From Rattus norvegicus (Eukaryota; Chordata; Mammalia; Rodentia; Muridae): a stretch of 64,000 nucleotides of DNA. This document shows, in pieces, positions 42,424 to 52,155 of this stretch. The notes under the pieces are model-generated. The model searched no databases. It was not told where the DNA came from and saw nothing but the letters and a program-made list of their open reading frames with translations. The translations under genes and the position numbers were made by a program. Location of the stretch: contig NC_086026.1 of the NCBI RefSeq assembly GCF_036323735.1, positions 50,418,539 to 50,482,538 on the forward strand. Reading direction: 5' to 3'. Position 1 is the first letter of the stretch; the number at the start of each line of letters is the position of its first letter.

Positions 42424-42822
42424 AAGCCTGCTGCCTTCATGTCAACTTGACCCAAGCCAGAGCCATTCGAGAAGAAGGACCTTCAATTGAGAATAATGGC
42501 CCCATAACATGGAGCTGTAGGTAAACCAGTAAGGGATTTTTCTTAGTGATTAATGTGAGGGAGGGCTCAGCCCGTTATGGAAGGGGCCACACCCCTGGGC
42601 TCATGGTTGGGTGCTGCAAGGAAGCAGATGTATAAGTCAGGGAATGGGCCAGTAAACAGCACTCCTCTGCCTTAGTTCCTGCCTCCAGGTTCCTGCCTTG
42701 AGTTCCCGTTCTGACGCCTCTGGATGACGGCCTGTGATGTGGAAGTGTTAGCCATATAAACCCTTTTCATTTCCAAGCGCGTTTGTTATGGTGTTTATCA
42801 CAGCAATAGAAGTCCTGACTAA
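42424..42822 (-). mobile_element. URR1-type DNA transposon, interrupted near its end by B2
   Basis: CATGTCAACTTGACCCAAGC, GCCACACCCCTGGGCTCATG, TTCCTGCCTCCAGGTTCCTG and ATCACAGCAATAGAAGTCC. Its last bases are duplicated on the far side of the B2. Confidence 0.87.
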
Positions 42823-43006
42823 GGGCTGGAGAGATGGCTCAGTAGTTAAGAGCACTGACTGCTCTTCCAGAGGTCCTGAGTGCAATTCCCAGCCACCACA
42901 TGGTGGTTCACAACCATCTGTAATGGGATCCGATGCCCTCTTCTGGTGCGTCTGAAGACGGCTACAGTGTACTCACATACATGAAATAAATAAATCTTTT
43001 ACAAAA
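42823..43006 (+). mobile_element. B2 SINE, full length, with target-site duplication
   Basis: GGGCTGGAGAGATGGCTCAG head to an AATAAATAAATCTTTTACAA end. Flanks AGAAGTCCTGACTAA (42808-42822) and AGAAGTAATCCTAACTAA (43007-43024) are an imperfect duplication of the URR1 end. Confidence 0.95.
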
Positions 43007-43129
43007 AGAAGTAATCCTAACTAAGACACCAGGCAACATGCCAGGGCCCAGCAACAGGCTTTCATGTGACTTAGCCAGCTCCATAGCACCTGATTTCCTT
43101 TTTATATTCTTAAAACACTTATTTATTTA

Positions 43130-43270
43130 TTCATTTTTTTTAAAGACAGGGCTTCTCTGTGTAGACCTCTCTGTCCTGAGATTTACTTTATAGACCAGGT
43201 TGGTCTTGAACTCAGAGAGCCACCTGCCTTTGCCTCCAGTGCTGGGATTAGAGGTGTTTGTGTCACACCT
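43130..43270 (-). mobile_element. B1 SINE
   Basis: AAAGACAGGGCTTCTCTGTG, AGGTTGGTCTTGAACTCAGA and GTGCTGGGATTAGAGGTG. Confidence 0.88.
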
Positions 43271-43284
43271 TGTTGACCTCTTCA

Positions 43285-43475
43285 TTTTACATATTTATTT
43301 TACATGCATGTGTGGGTGTGTAAGTACATGTCCTCAGGGGGCAAGAAAATGGTACTAGATCGCTCCCTGGAACTGGACTTACAGGCAGCTATGAGCTACC
43401 TGCTGTGGGTGATGGGGGCCGAACCCAGTCCTTCGCCAGAGCAGTGAGAACTTTCTCTTCAATCTCTGATTTCTT
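43285..43475 (-). mobile_element. B2/B3-class SINE, diverged
   Basis: TTTATTTTACATGCATGTGT, CCCTGGAACTGGACTTACAG and GAACCCAGTCCTTCGCCAG. Confidence 0.65.
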
Positions 43476-44055
43476 ACAGTTCAGTTTGTGCGGCTTCCTT
43501 AGAGAATGGGGTGGGATGGAGTAGACTCAGCTCTCTTCCATTTGTGAGGGTCCAACGTTGGCAAGCAGGTCTTGGTCAGCCCCTGCCTTGGCAAGATGTC
43601 CTGGCTCCAGGTACCACACGTTTGCTGGTTTCTCTGCCTTGAGGAAATGGCTTTTATTTCTGCCATCTTAACTTTTAATATTTGACCGTTGTCAACAAAT
43701 TGACTTTCAGGAAAGGGGGACCAGAGAAGGACGGCTGCTGGGTCTCCTTAGAGTCCGTGGATAAAGGCAATGACTGTTGACGTCATAGCATCTTCCTGGA
43801 TACCATGGGAACATGCTTAGGAATTCCCTGAGGACAGCATCCAGCCTCACTGTAATGTCAGAACCTAAGTATGAAATGCTAGTCGAACTTGCAAACACTA
43901 CGAAAGACTTCACTCTCTTTTCTACTGTTGTCAAAGGAGATACTCAGCACATCGGGAGGGAGAACGATCCCTGGGAAACCTCCTGCAGGTTCATTGTAGA
44001 CCACAGCTGAAGCTCACCATGGTTTTGGCCATCTCTTTGGCAAAGACTTGAGGCT
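43476..44055. other. No recognised element
   Basis: Unique-looking sequence. Confidence 0.4.
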
Positions 44056-44061
44056 TCCCTC

Positions 44062-44135
44062 GGGCTGGGGATGTGGGTCAGTCGGCGCTGAAGCTCTCAG
44101 TACACGGGAAGCTGTACCTAGCACTCAGAAAACAA
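44062..44135 (+). mobile_element. ID-like SINE fragment
   Basis: GGGCTGGGGATGTGGGTCAG and CAGTACACGGGAAGCTGTAC, then an ACAAAACA tail. Confidence 0.5.
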
Positions 44136-44249
44136 ACAGAACAAAACACTCAGACGGAAGCCACTTATATTTCGATTTCTAGCATCTGTTTGTAGTGCAT
44201 CTGTGAACTCAGAAAGAAATCGAAGTAAACTAGACCAAAAGCAGATTTT

Positions 44250-44345
44250 ACGTGCGAGACCAGAGGTGTAATTCAATGACTCAGTGCTTGCCTAGCACGT
44301 GTGTGGGTCCTTGGTTCCACCCCAGCACCACAGAAACCAAACAGA
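44250..44345 (+). mobile_element. ID-like SINE fragment
   Basis: GTAATTCAATGACTCAGTGC, TTGCCTAGCACGTGTGTGGG and CTTGGTTCCACCCCAGCACC. Confidence 0.65.
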
Positions 44346-44462
44346 TAGAAAGCTTACCCAGGTATATGCCAGCAACCTTGAGGCCCCAGCTCACAGCCAC
44401 CTGGAACTCCATCTTTAGGAGACCCAGAGGCCCTCTTCTGGAGGGTGTGTATACAAAGTTTG

Positions 44463-44525
44463 TACATGCATGCACACATGCACGCACATAGGCACGTACG
44501 CACTCACGCACGCACGCATGCACGG
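44463..44525. repeat. (CACG/CATG)n imperfect repeat
   Basis: GCATGCACACATGCACGC-type alternating sequence. Confidence 0.85.
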
Positions 44526-44624
44526 TTATATTTACACTATTTAATTTTTAAAAATGTGTTTTCTTTTCTTGGTCCCGGTCCTCTGTTTGTGTTTGTGGGT
44601 TTTGTCGTTGTGTTATTTTGTTTT

Positions 44625-44715
44625 TGCAGGGCTTCACTGTGTAGACCAAGACTATTATGGCCCCACAGTAATAATCCTTCTGCATCAGCCTCCTGTGTAG
44701 TACAAGCACGTTAAG
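44625..44715 (-). mobile_element. B1 fragment, diverged
   Basis: TTTGCAGGGCTTCACTGTGT and GCATCAGCCTCCTGTGTAGT. Confidence 0.5.
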
Positions 44716-44725
44716 CTCACCCCTG

Positions 44726-45140
44726 ACTAGCTTACAAATAAATGAGACTCAGACTGTGGTTATTTTATTTGACTTTGACAAATACTTGGGGGGGGACCCC
44801 TAATTTACTCTTCCAACTGCTGGCCTGGCTACCTCCCCAGCCACTGGTGTACCCCAGATACTTGCTGTTTCTCCTGGCCATAGTCTCATGGTCCGTCTCC
44901 CTTCGAGATGACTTCCTCTCTCTCCACCTTCCCTTCCTTTTCCCCTTGATCTCTCCTCCTCCAACCAGGTCACTCCAAACCCACCTACCTCTAATCCCCC
45001 CCGCCCGGAAATTGATTGTAGCCAATTTCTTTTAACCAATAGTTTTAAATCAAGGAACAAGGTTTGTACAACCAAAGTTTGTAAACAAGAGAAGCTACTT
45101 GGGTGTAGAATTTAGCATTATAATACATAGCAGTAGAGCA
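44726..45140 (+). mobile_element. Dispersed repeat, copy A (possible LTR or RMER-type)
   Basis: It shares order and wording with 55915-56412: CAGATACTTGCTGTTTCTCC, CATGGTCCGTCTCCCTTC, CTCCAACCAGGTCACTCCA, AAATTGATTGTAGCCAATT and GAATTTAGCATTATAATACA. About 415 bp; family not identified. Confidence 0.55.
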
Positions 45141-45235
45141 AACTCAACACTCCAGAATGCTGGGATCTTGTGCTTGTGCCACTACGATGCCAGGTCTACA
45201 GCCCTTTCTCTGAAGTAAGCAGTATATACGCATCC

Positions 45236-45268
45236 CTTAATTAATTAGAAGATGCTTAATTAATTAGA
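45236..45268. promoter_or_regulatory. Direct repeat of CTTAATTAATTAGA (homeodomain-type)
   Basis: Two exact 14-bp copies (45236-45249 and 45255-45268), 19 bp start to start, each holding overlapping TAATTA cores. AAGATGCT (45249-45256) has its complement at 45284-45291. Function is inferred from motif type only. Confidence 0.5.
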
Positions 45269-45384
45269 CAAAAACTGCTAACGAGCATCTTATCTATTGG
45301 AAAAATGGTGTCTATGAATTCACCTCACACACACCTCCAATTTCTAAATGATATACTAGGTGCAAATCACGGCGAAGAGAACAA

Positions 45385-45525
45385 AGGAAGCCAGATGTGG
45401 GGAAACAAACTTATAGAAGAACGTCTACCATCTCAGCACAGAGAGGCTGTAGCTTGAGGGTCACGTGTTCCAGGGTAGCCTGGGCTACACAGTGAGACCT
45501 TGACTAAGAAAAAACAAAGCAAGAC
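45385..45525 (+). mobile_element. B1 SINE, diverged
   Basis: TACCATCTCAGCACAGAGAG and GGGTAGCCTGGGCTACACAG. Confidence 0.75.
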
Positions 45526-45847
45526 ATTTGAGAAGTACAGTAAGCCAAGGGCCCGCCTGGGTCTCTTGCTCTTTGCTTTGCCTCCTCAGGCAGGCCTGTG
45601 TGTGCTTCTGTGCTTTCCTGTCACCTGAGTAACCTGGCCATGCCGTGTCCCGCCCTCGAAGAGACGGAAGTGAAAGAGGGATAGAGCACAGGGCTGTGAT
45701 CAGGGTGCAGTCCACAACAGCCAAAGAGGAAACACGTTTAACCCACCTCTGACACGGGGAAAGGTTAAGCCATTACTTAGATAGTCTAATGACAGGGTCA
45801 TGTGCCATGTATTTTAGAAGATTCCTACCACGTAAGTTAAAAACATG

Positions 45848-45915
45848 GCTGGAGATGTCACTCAGCCGTTGGGCACTTGTCTGTTGTGGTATGAACCTTT
45901 GGGTTTGGTTCCTAG
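45848..45915 (+). mobile_element. ID-like SINE
   Basis: TGTCACTCAGCCGTTGGGCA and GGGTTTGGTTCCTAGTGTTG, followed by a GAATGAATGGATGGATGGAT tail to about 45970. Confidence 0.55.
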
Positions 45916-45929
45916 TGTTGAAAAACAAT

Positions 45930-45970
45930 TGAATGAATGAATGGATGGATGGATGGATGGATGGATGGAC
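45930..45970. repeat. (GAAT)n(GGAT)n
   Basis: Tetranucleotide repeat at the ID-like tail. Confidence 0.95.
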
Positions 45971-46041
45971 AAGTGAATACATACACAAATAATATGTGTA
46001 TGTAATGTCACGATCATTGTGTGTAGTCATGGTAACCACTA

Positions 46042-46042
<1 letters not shown>

Positions 46043-46093
<51 letters not shown>
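46043..46093. repeat. (GT)n microsatellite
   Basis: About 25 pure GT units. Confidence 0.97.
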
Positions 46094-46095
<2 letters not shown>

Positions 46096-46240
46096 CTTGT
46101 TTTATTCTCGAATGGAGGTTCACAGAGTCCACACCGGCTGCTAACTTACCATTCGGTCAGTGATGACCTTGAGCTCCTCATCCTCTGCCTCTGCTTCCTG
46201 AGTGCTGGGATCACAGGTGTGTGTCACCGTGCCTGCCTCT
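46094..46240 (-). mobile_element. B1 SINE
   Basis: TCAGTGATGACCTTGAGCTC and GAGTGCTGGGATCACAGGTG. Confidence 0.7.
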
Positions 46241-46249
46241 GAGGATTTG

Positions 46250-46390
46250 TTTATTAATTCCTGAGAAACAGTATCTCTGTGTAACTGTGGCGGCCAGGGG
46301 CTCCCTAGGGAAAATGGAGTGCATTTGAGCTTGCCACCCTCCTGTCTCTGCCTCCCGAGTCCTGACATTACAGCCTGCATCCCTGCTGGT
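46250..46390 (-). mobile_element. B1-like SINE, diverged
   Basis: CTGAGAAACAGTATCTCTGT and GTCTCTGCCTCCCGAGTCCT. Confidence 0.6.
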
Positions 46391-46540
46391 TTAAAAATGA
46401 AGGCATTTTATCCCCATTTCTCCTCCATGTGAGGATGACTAAGGGGTCTTCTATCCCTCACACACACACTTCCCTTCTCCTTGTCTCTTCCATTTTTGGC
46501 CCTTACAGGTTTCTTTGGTTTCTTCTTTCTGGTTCTCCAG

Positions 46541-46611
46541 ATTTTCTCCCAACTCGACAGGACACGGCTCGGCCTCAGCCTCTGGGAATTCACCTGAACC
46601 AGAATCTTCAG
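46541..46611 (+). other. Candidate 71-nt exon with strong splice sites
   Basis: On the plus strand, a pyrimidine-rich stretch ending GGTTCTCCAG (46531-46540) matches an acceptor, and CAGGTAAGT (46609-46617) matches the donor consensus fully. The 71 nt between are open in two of three frames and are not simple repeat. A UG-rich array begins immediately after the donor. No homology is recognised, so a noncoding transcript or a decoy exon are both possible. Confidence 0.35.
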
Positions 46612-46613
46612 GT

Positions 46614-46614
<1 letters not shown>

Positions 46615-46652
<38 letters not shown>

Positions 46653-47229
46653 TGTATGTGTGTGTATGTGTATGTATGTGTGTATATGTGTGTGTATGTG
46701 TGTGTGTATGTATGTGTGTATGTGTGTGTATGTGTGTGTATGTATATGTGTGTGTGTTTATGTGTGTGCATTTGTGTGTATGTGTGTGTATGTGTGTATA
46801 TGTGTATGTATGTGTGTATGTGTGTGTATGTGTGTATGTGTATGTGTTTGTATGTGTGTGTATGTGTATGTATGTATGTGTATGTGTCTGTGTATGTGTG
46901 TGCATTTGTGTGTATGTGTGTGCATTTGTGTGTATGTGTGTGTATGTGTGTATATGTGTATGTATGTGTGTATGTGTGTGTATGTGTTTGTATGTGTGTG
47001 TATGTGTGTGTGTGTATGTATGTATGTGTCTGTGTCTGTGTATGTGTCTGTGTGTGTGTTTGTATGTGTATGTTTGTGTCTGTGTGTGTGTTTGTATGTG
47101 TATGTGTGTATGTGTGTGTATGTGTGTGTATATGTGTATGTGTATGTATGTGTGTGTATGAGTGTGTGTGTCTGTGTGTGTATGAGTGTGTGTGTGTGTA
47201 TGTGTGTGTATGTGTGTCTGTGTGTGTGT
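46615..47229. repeat. (TG)n/(TATG)n/(TCTG)n array, about 615 bp
   Basis: A continuous mixture of TGTGTATG, TGTGTGTA and TGTCTG units, mostly alternating purine-pyrimidine. It creates long Cys/Val/Met frames on plus and His/Thr frames on minus (up to 365 codons), which are artefacts. Confidence 0.97.
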
Positions 47230-47344
47230 CTGGGAGTTGGGGGGAGAGATACAACACAGCCACATAGCTCTCTCCCTTCTCACAGAGGGACTCGCCTCAT
47301 TTATACTTTTTACTATTCTATGTTATGTACGTGGTCTATGAATA

Positions 47345-47417
47345 GGGTTGATCCAGGGAATAACTCGGTGGTAGAGTGTTTGCCTAGCATGCCTGAGGCC
47401 CTAAGTTCAGTTCCTGA
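47345..47417 (+). mobile_element. ID SINE, diverged
   Basis: GGGAATAACTCGGTGGTAGA, GTGTTTGCCTAGCATGCCTG and AAGTTCAGTTCCTGACC match the ID order. Confidence 0.75.
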
Positions 47418-47875
47418 CCTGACCCACTCCGCATTGTGCTGGGATTGTTTCCCTGTTTTCGTTGTCTTGGGATTGACCTTCTTGGCGCCTCTGTCCTTGA
47501 GTTTCATCACATGCTTTGAAAAATAGCCAGCAAAACTCAGCGTTCGGCGTCTTAGGTCCACATGCCATGAAGTGTGAGGAAAATCCTTGTGTGTTTGACT
47601 GGGCAGGTATCCAGGCAGGAGTAGCTCTTCTCTCAGCTGCCGTTCGTCCCACACTGCTTCTGTGACTGGCTCCCCTGAACCCCATCTTAGATGGCAGGTC
47701 TCATACTGGTAAGGAATGGTGAATTCCCTCAGCCCTGGCAACGTGCTGGCCCCTTCTCTACACATGGGTCTCTCTCAGCCTCTCTGCCTGCTTCATGGAC
47801 TTTACGTCAGGTGTATTTAAGCTGTAGCCCCAGGTGGTACTTCTGGTTTTTTTGCTTTCTTGGCCTGCTGGGCTT
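47418..47875. other. No recognised element
   Basis: Unique-looking sequence; a 150-codon minus frame crosses it without a recognisable signature. Confidence 0.4.
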
Positions 47876-48042
47876 GGCTATGTGTATGTGTATGTGCATG
47901 TGTATGTGTATGTGTATGTGCATGTGTATGTGTATGTGTATGTGCATGTGCATGTATATGTGTATGTGTATGTGCATGTGTATGTGTATGTGTATGTACA
48001 TGTGCATGTGCACGTGTATGTATATGTGTATGTGTAAATATG
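47876..48042. repeat. (TGTATG)n with periodic TGCATG
   Basis: Hexamer array in which TGCATG replaces TGTATG at roughly every third or fourth unit, giving a higher-order pattern. Confidence 0.95.
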
Positions 48043-48344
48043 TGAGCCTGCAGTGGCCAGAAAAGGGTATGGCATTGGGGGTCGCAGGTGGTCTTCTTGA
48101 GAACCAAACTCTTCTTCTTTGCAAAACCCTCATTATCCCACCAGCTTGGGATTCCTGACACTTCTCTGTTTTTAGACCTGGAGCCAGAGGCCCATGGCTA
48201 CATGCCCTATTGTTCTGGCCCCTGAACACCACGGTGCTCATGAATATTTGCTGAACAAATACATTAATCTTATTTTCAATAGTAGCTATGTCTCTTTGGC
48301 TTTAAAAACAATACTTTAACAAATCATTATCATCATCATTTTAA

Positions 48345-48535
48345 AGAGTCTCATGTAGCCCAGGCTAGCCTAAAATTTACTATGTAGCTGGCGATGGCCT
48401 TGAACATCTGATCCTCTGGTCTTTGTCTCTGTAGTGCCGGGATTATAGGCAAGCATGGCCCTGCCCAGTTTTGTACAATCCTGGGATTGAACCCAGGGCT
48501 TTGTACAAGCTAAATAAACACCTTACCTCTAGCCC
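48345..48535 (-). mobile_element. B4-type SINE
   Basis: CATGTAGCCCAGGCTAGCCT, GTGCCGGGATTATAGGCAAG, then TGGGATTGAACCCAGGGCTT. Confidence 0.8.
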
Positions 48536-48683
48536 AGTATATTTTTGTTTCTGAGTTTGGAAAACAAAAGAATGTGACTGTCTCTCTACCACAGGCTGGA
48601 CCTCGGTGACCGGGTACTTAGCCTAAATGTGCTAGTTTCTTCTCTACTGACTTTAAAAAAGATTTATTTTATCTTTGTGAGTG

Positions 48684-48990
48684 TGGTGGTTTGAACATGC
48701 TTGGCTTTATGGAGTGGCCCTATTAGAAGGTGTGGCCTTGTTGGAGGAAGTGTGTCACTGTGGGGTGGGCTTTGAGCGACCTTCCTTCTAGCTGCTAGAA
48801 GTTAGTCTTCTCCTGTTTGCGTTTGGAACAAATTGTACAAACTCCCAGCTCCTCTAGCACCATGCATGCCCTGATGACAATGAACTGAACCTCTGAACCT
48901 GTAAGCCAGCTCAATTAAATGTTGTCCTTTATAAGAGTTGCCTTGGTTAATGGTGTCTCATCACAGCAATGGAGACCCAACTAAGATGGT
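48684..48990 (-). mobile_element. URR1-type DNA transposon
   Basis: GTGGTTTGAACATGCTTGGC, GTGTGGCCTTGTTGGAGGAA, AATTAAATGTTGTCCTTTAT, AGAGTTGCCTTGGTTAATGG and a CATCACAGCAATGGAGACCC end. Confidence 0.88.
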
Positions 48991-49020
48991 AAGCATGTGT
49001 GTCTGTGTGCAAGCACACAT

Positions 49021-49112
49021 GTGTCTGTGTGCAAGCACGCATGTTATGTGAGTGCCAGGAGAAGTCGTGTCTGTGTGCAAGCACGCATGCTATGTGAGTG
49101 CCAGGAGAAGTC
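49021..49112. repeat. 46-bp tandem duplication
   Basis: Units 49021-49066 and 49067-49112 differ by one base (T/C). A partial third unit precedes them at 48997-49020. Confidence 0.95.
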
Positions 49113-49233
49113 GGAAATGGGCATTGGATTCTCTGGAGCTGGCTGTGTCACCTGACGTGGGTTCTGGGAATGAAGCTCTTGTCCTTTGAAAGAATGGCAG
49201 GTGCTCTTAGCCACTGATCCATTTGTCCAACCT

Positions 49234-49820
49234 TTTCCTGATGACTTACCTTATGGCAGACAGGGTGGGGATGGGATGGAAAGGGTGGGAGAGGAACACA
49301 AACTCAACCTAGTTGCTTAGGACACTAGCAAGGTAAAGTTCTCGTACCTCATCAGACATAAGGAAATTCCAGAAGTCATAACATCACAGGAGTTGTAAAC
49401 AAACGTAGACCGTACAGAAAAACCTTGGCAATGTGTCTGATGGAGGGACCCCTGGGTATCTGAAGGTGGAGCGTTTACTGCTCGCAGGCCAAAAAAAATC
49501 ACCTCCCTAAAAATTTCCACCCAGAAGCTTACAAACAACCCACTTTCTAGGTAGAGTCATGTTCTTGCGTTTCCTGTTTCATAAAGCACTCCCAAGTTTC
49601 TTGGTCGGTGTGGAACAGTGATGCAGAGTGGACCCTGAAGTTGTCTGTCTGGCCAGTATTCAGCAAGTGTCCTTAGCCAGGGCCAGAGAGCAAGTGCTTG
49701 AGTCTGCATGGCGTGCGTGAGTCTGCATGGCACAGACTGTCTGTCTGCCGTAGCCACTGCAGTTCCTCTCCCTGCCTCCTCTCTCTTCAGTTAACCAACC
49801 GCAATTAACTGTAGTCCCAC
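49234..49820. other. No recognised element
   Basis: Unique-looking sequence. A local near-duplication of GTGAGTCTGCATGGC at about 49702-49733 is minor. Confidence 0.4.
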
Positions 49821-49821
49821 A

Positions 49822-50011
49822 TTGTTTTTTTTTTAAAAATTTATTTATTTTATGTACAGCATTCTGCCTGCATATATGACTGCAGGCTAGAAGAGGGCAC
49901 CAGATCTCATTACAGATGGTTGTGAGCCACCATGTGGTTGCTGGGAATTGAACTCATGACCTCTGGAAGAGCAGTCAGTGCTCTTAACCTCTGAGCCATC
50001 TCTCCAGCCCG
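49822..50011 (-). mobile_element. B2 SINE, full length
   Basis: AAAATTTATTTATTTTATGT tail, GAAGAGGGCACCAGATCTCA and CTGAGCCATCTCTCCAGCCC. Confidence 0.96.
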
Positions 50012-50040
50012 TCCCACATTGTTAATATTTGTTCAACTTC

Positions 50041-50141
50041 TTTTTTTTTTAATTGGTTCTTTTTTTCGGAGCTGGGGACCAAACCCAGGGCCTTGCGCTT
50101 CCTAGGCAAGCGCTCTACCACTGAGCTAAATCCCCAACCCC
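50041..50141 (-). mobile_element. ID SINE, young, with target-site duplication
   Basis: Poly-T tail, then GGAGCTGGGGACCAAACCCA, GGCAAGCGCTCTACCACTGA and GCTAAATCCCCAACCCC: an ID element in reverse. TCAACTTCT flanks it at 50033-50041 and 50142-50150. Confidence 0.96.
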
Positions 50142-50151
50142 TCAACTTCTT

Positions 50152-51930
50152 AAAAGAGGGAGCCCACATCTTCATAACCCTCATTACAGTTATGCTTGTT
50201 TTTATTTACATTGACATATGTTGTTACAGTTATTCTGTTTTATTAGTAGTAATTAATTTTTGACCTCTTCATGTGTCTAATTTATAGATCAATTATTATT
50301 ATATATATTGAAAGGATTAAAAAAAATCCCATAGCATATATAGTATTCTCAGGGTTAGGCCTCAGCTGGGGTCTTGAAACATATGCCCTACCAATTAATA
50401 ATGGCGGACGTGCTGGGGTGCAAGATACCACATTTCGTTCTATAACCTTAGCACAAAGGAACATGTACACAGATAGCAGTGCGCCACTGGACCTCTTTAT
50501 TTATTAACAGGGATGGGCTTGGGGTTGGGGATGTGGGAATGTATTGGTCCCTAACTTAGCCAGTTCCCATTGGTTGTAGATTTCCCTCAGTTCCCTTGGT
50601 CTGGAGGACTAACTGCAGGTAGGGCTGACCAACACACTGTGCAATAGGGCTCTCGCCTCACAGAAGCACAGCGGAGTGGGTTCGTACGCAGGCTGTGTCA
50701 TGCCAGAGAATCCTGGCTCAGCTGAACACCATCTGTGTGTCCTTAGGCAGTGGCTCGCCTTACCATGGCTTCTGCCTTCTTGCAGCAAATGTGCTCCTGA
50801 GAATCCTCCAGAGTCCCTTCGAGAATGAAGGATGAAGCTTGTGACGTCCTTCAGCACCCAAGCTGGCCACTCAGAAAGCATCTGTAAATGCTGGCTGTTT
50901 GAAATGACAATGCTTTCAGTTCTAACGCGGCTCTGATCCGAGCCCCGAATGGAGTAATGAAAAGGAAAATTCCACTCTGTTTAAAATTAGATTTTTGACA
51001 GCCAGCTTCTGCCCTGTTTGCTCCCTTCCTTCCACCCTCTGCGTCTCCACCTGTTACCCAATTAACTCCCCACCATCCCCAACACCTGCACGGACGCCAG
51101 CCGGGAGTGGGCTGCTGGCCAAGCTCTTGCCTCCCTAACTCAGAGTCCCCAGGCCACAGCCAGGCTGTGCAGGTGTTTGCCTGCGGGAAGCACTTCAGGT
51201 TTGCCGGGGTTTTTCATGCCCTGGACACGGGTTAGAGCGGTAACTAATGCCTAAGCTTCTCCCCTGGGCGCGGGATCTGAAGACGATTCTCTATGCCTTT
51301 CATCAGCTTTGAAAACATAATTTTCTTGGGGGAGGGGAATAGGAAGACATCGAGAAAGAAGAGAAACAGAAGGAGGTGAAAGAGGAAAACAAAAATGAAG
51401 AAAACAAAAAAATAAAAAAAACAAACAAAAACAAACCAAACCCTGAGCGACAGTGGGAGTTCAGTGGGAGAAAGCAGCCTCTTGCTCTGTCCCAGGCAGT
51501 GAGGAGAATGTTCATGTTTACCAGAGCCTTAGACATCGATCTCATTTGTCACCTTAATATTTAAAGTCAGTAAAGTGAGAAAGCCCAGGAAACCCAAGAT
51601 CCTGCCTACGAAGTGAAAACCATCCGCTTTCTAAGTGGCGGCCCGAAGCTGCACTGGGGTCTTCACTGCGGCTTCCGCTGATGCGCATGCTGGGTGCATC
51701 CTTCCCTGCGTGCATGCATCTCTGATCCACTTACGTGAACAAGAAGTTGAACCCTCGAGAATTTAGGAGAGTTCGGAGGAGTGCTTCTCAAGCTTAGCTT
51801 TGCATGGACACCAACCACGAGGTCATCGCTAAGACGCCGTTTCTACCCAGCACATCTGGAGGAGACCCTGAGCTTGGACCACCTACTACAAGATCGGTGC
51901 TGCTGGGCCACATAGTCGTAGCAAGGATAT
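50152..51930. other. Low-repeat block of 1.8 kb
   Basis: Only an A-rich tract (about 51375-51442) interrupts it. The section 50880-51060 has balanced composition with AT-rich TAATGAAAAG and TTTAAAATTAGA motifs and looks like conserved noncoding DNA. Conservation has not been tested. Confidence 0.4.
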
Positions 51931-52155
51931 GATTGGGCTAGGGAGATGGCTCAGGTGCTAACGCGTTTGCATCACAAACATGGAAAGCAGAGTTTGGTCC
52001 TGAAGAACACGTTGTTTAAAAAGCCAGGCATGGAGTAATGTGTCTGTAGTCCCAGTGCCCCAGAGGAGGCAGGGTCCCCGGGCTTCCTGGCACGCCAGGG
52101 CTCACTGGTGCATTGAGTGATTCTCCAGGTCCAAGTGGTACTCTGAACCTCTCCC
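51931..52155 (+). mobile_element. B3 SINE
   Basis: GGGCTAGGGAGATGGCTCAG, AAAAAGCCAGGCATGGAGTA and GTAGTCCCAGTGCCCCAGAG: the B3 order, over about 220 bp. Confidence 0.85.

Larger units (their letters stand above)
48650..49233 (-). mobile_element. B2-class SINE split by a URR1 element
   Basis: Tail AAAGATTTATTTTATCTTTG at about 48658-48677, then URR1 (48684-48990), then the rest of a reversed B2-like body with CTGGAGCTGGCTGTGTCACC and GTGCTCTTAGCCACTGATCC. Which inserted into which is not proved. Confidence 0.55.

Noticed and set aside
46408..47526. Frames of 250-365 codons on both strands (His/Thr-rich, Cys/Val-rich)
   Set aside because: They are translations of the TG/TATG array; several frames are open at once and no non-repeat protein sequence is recognised.
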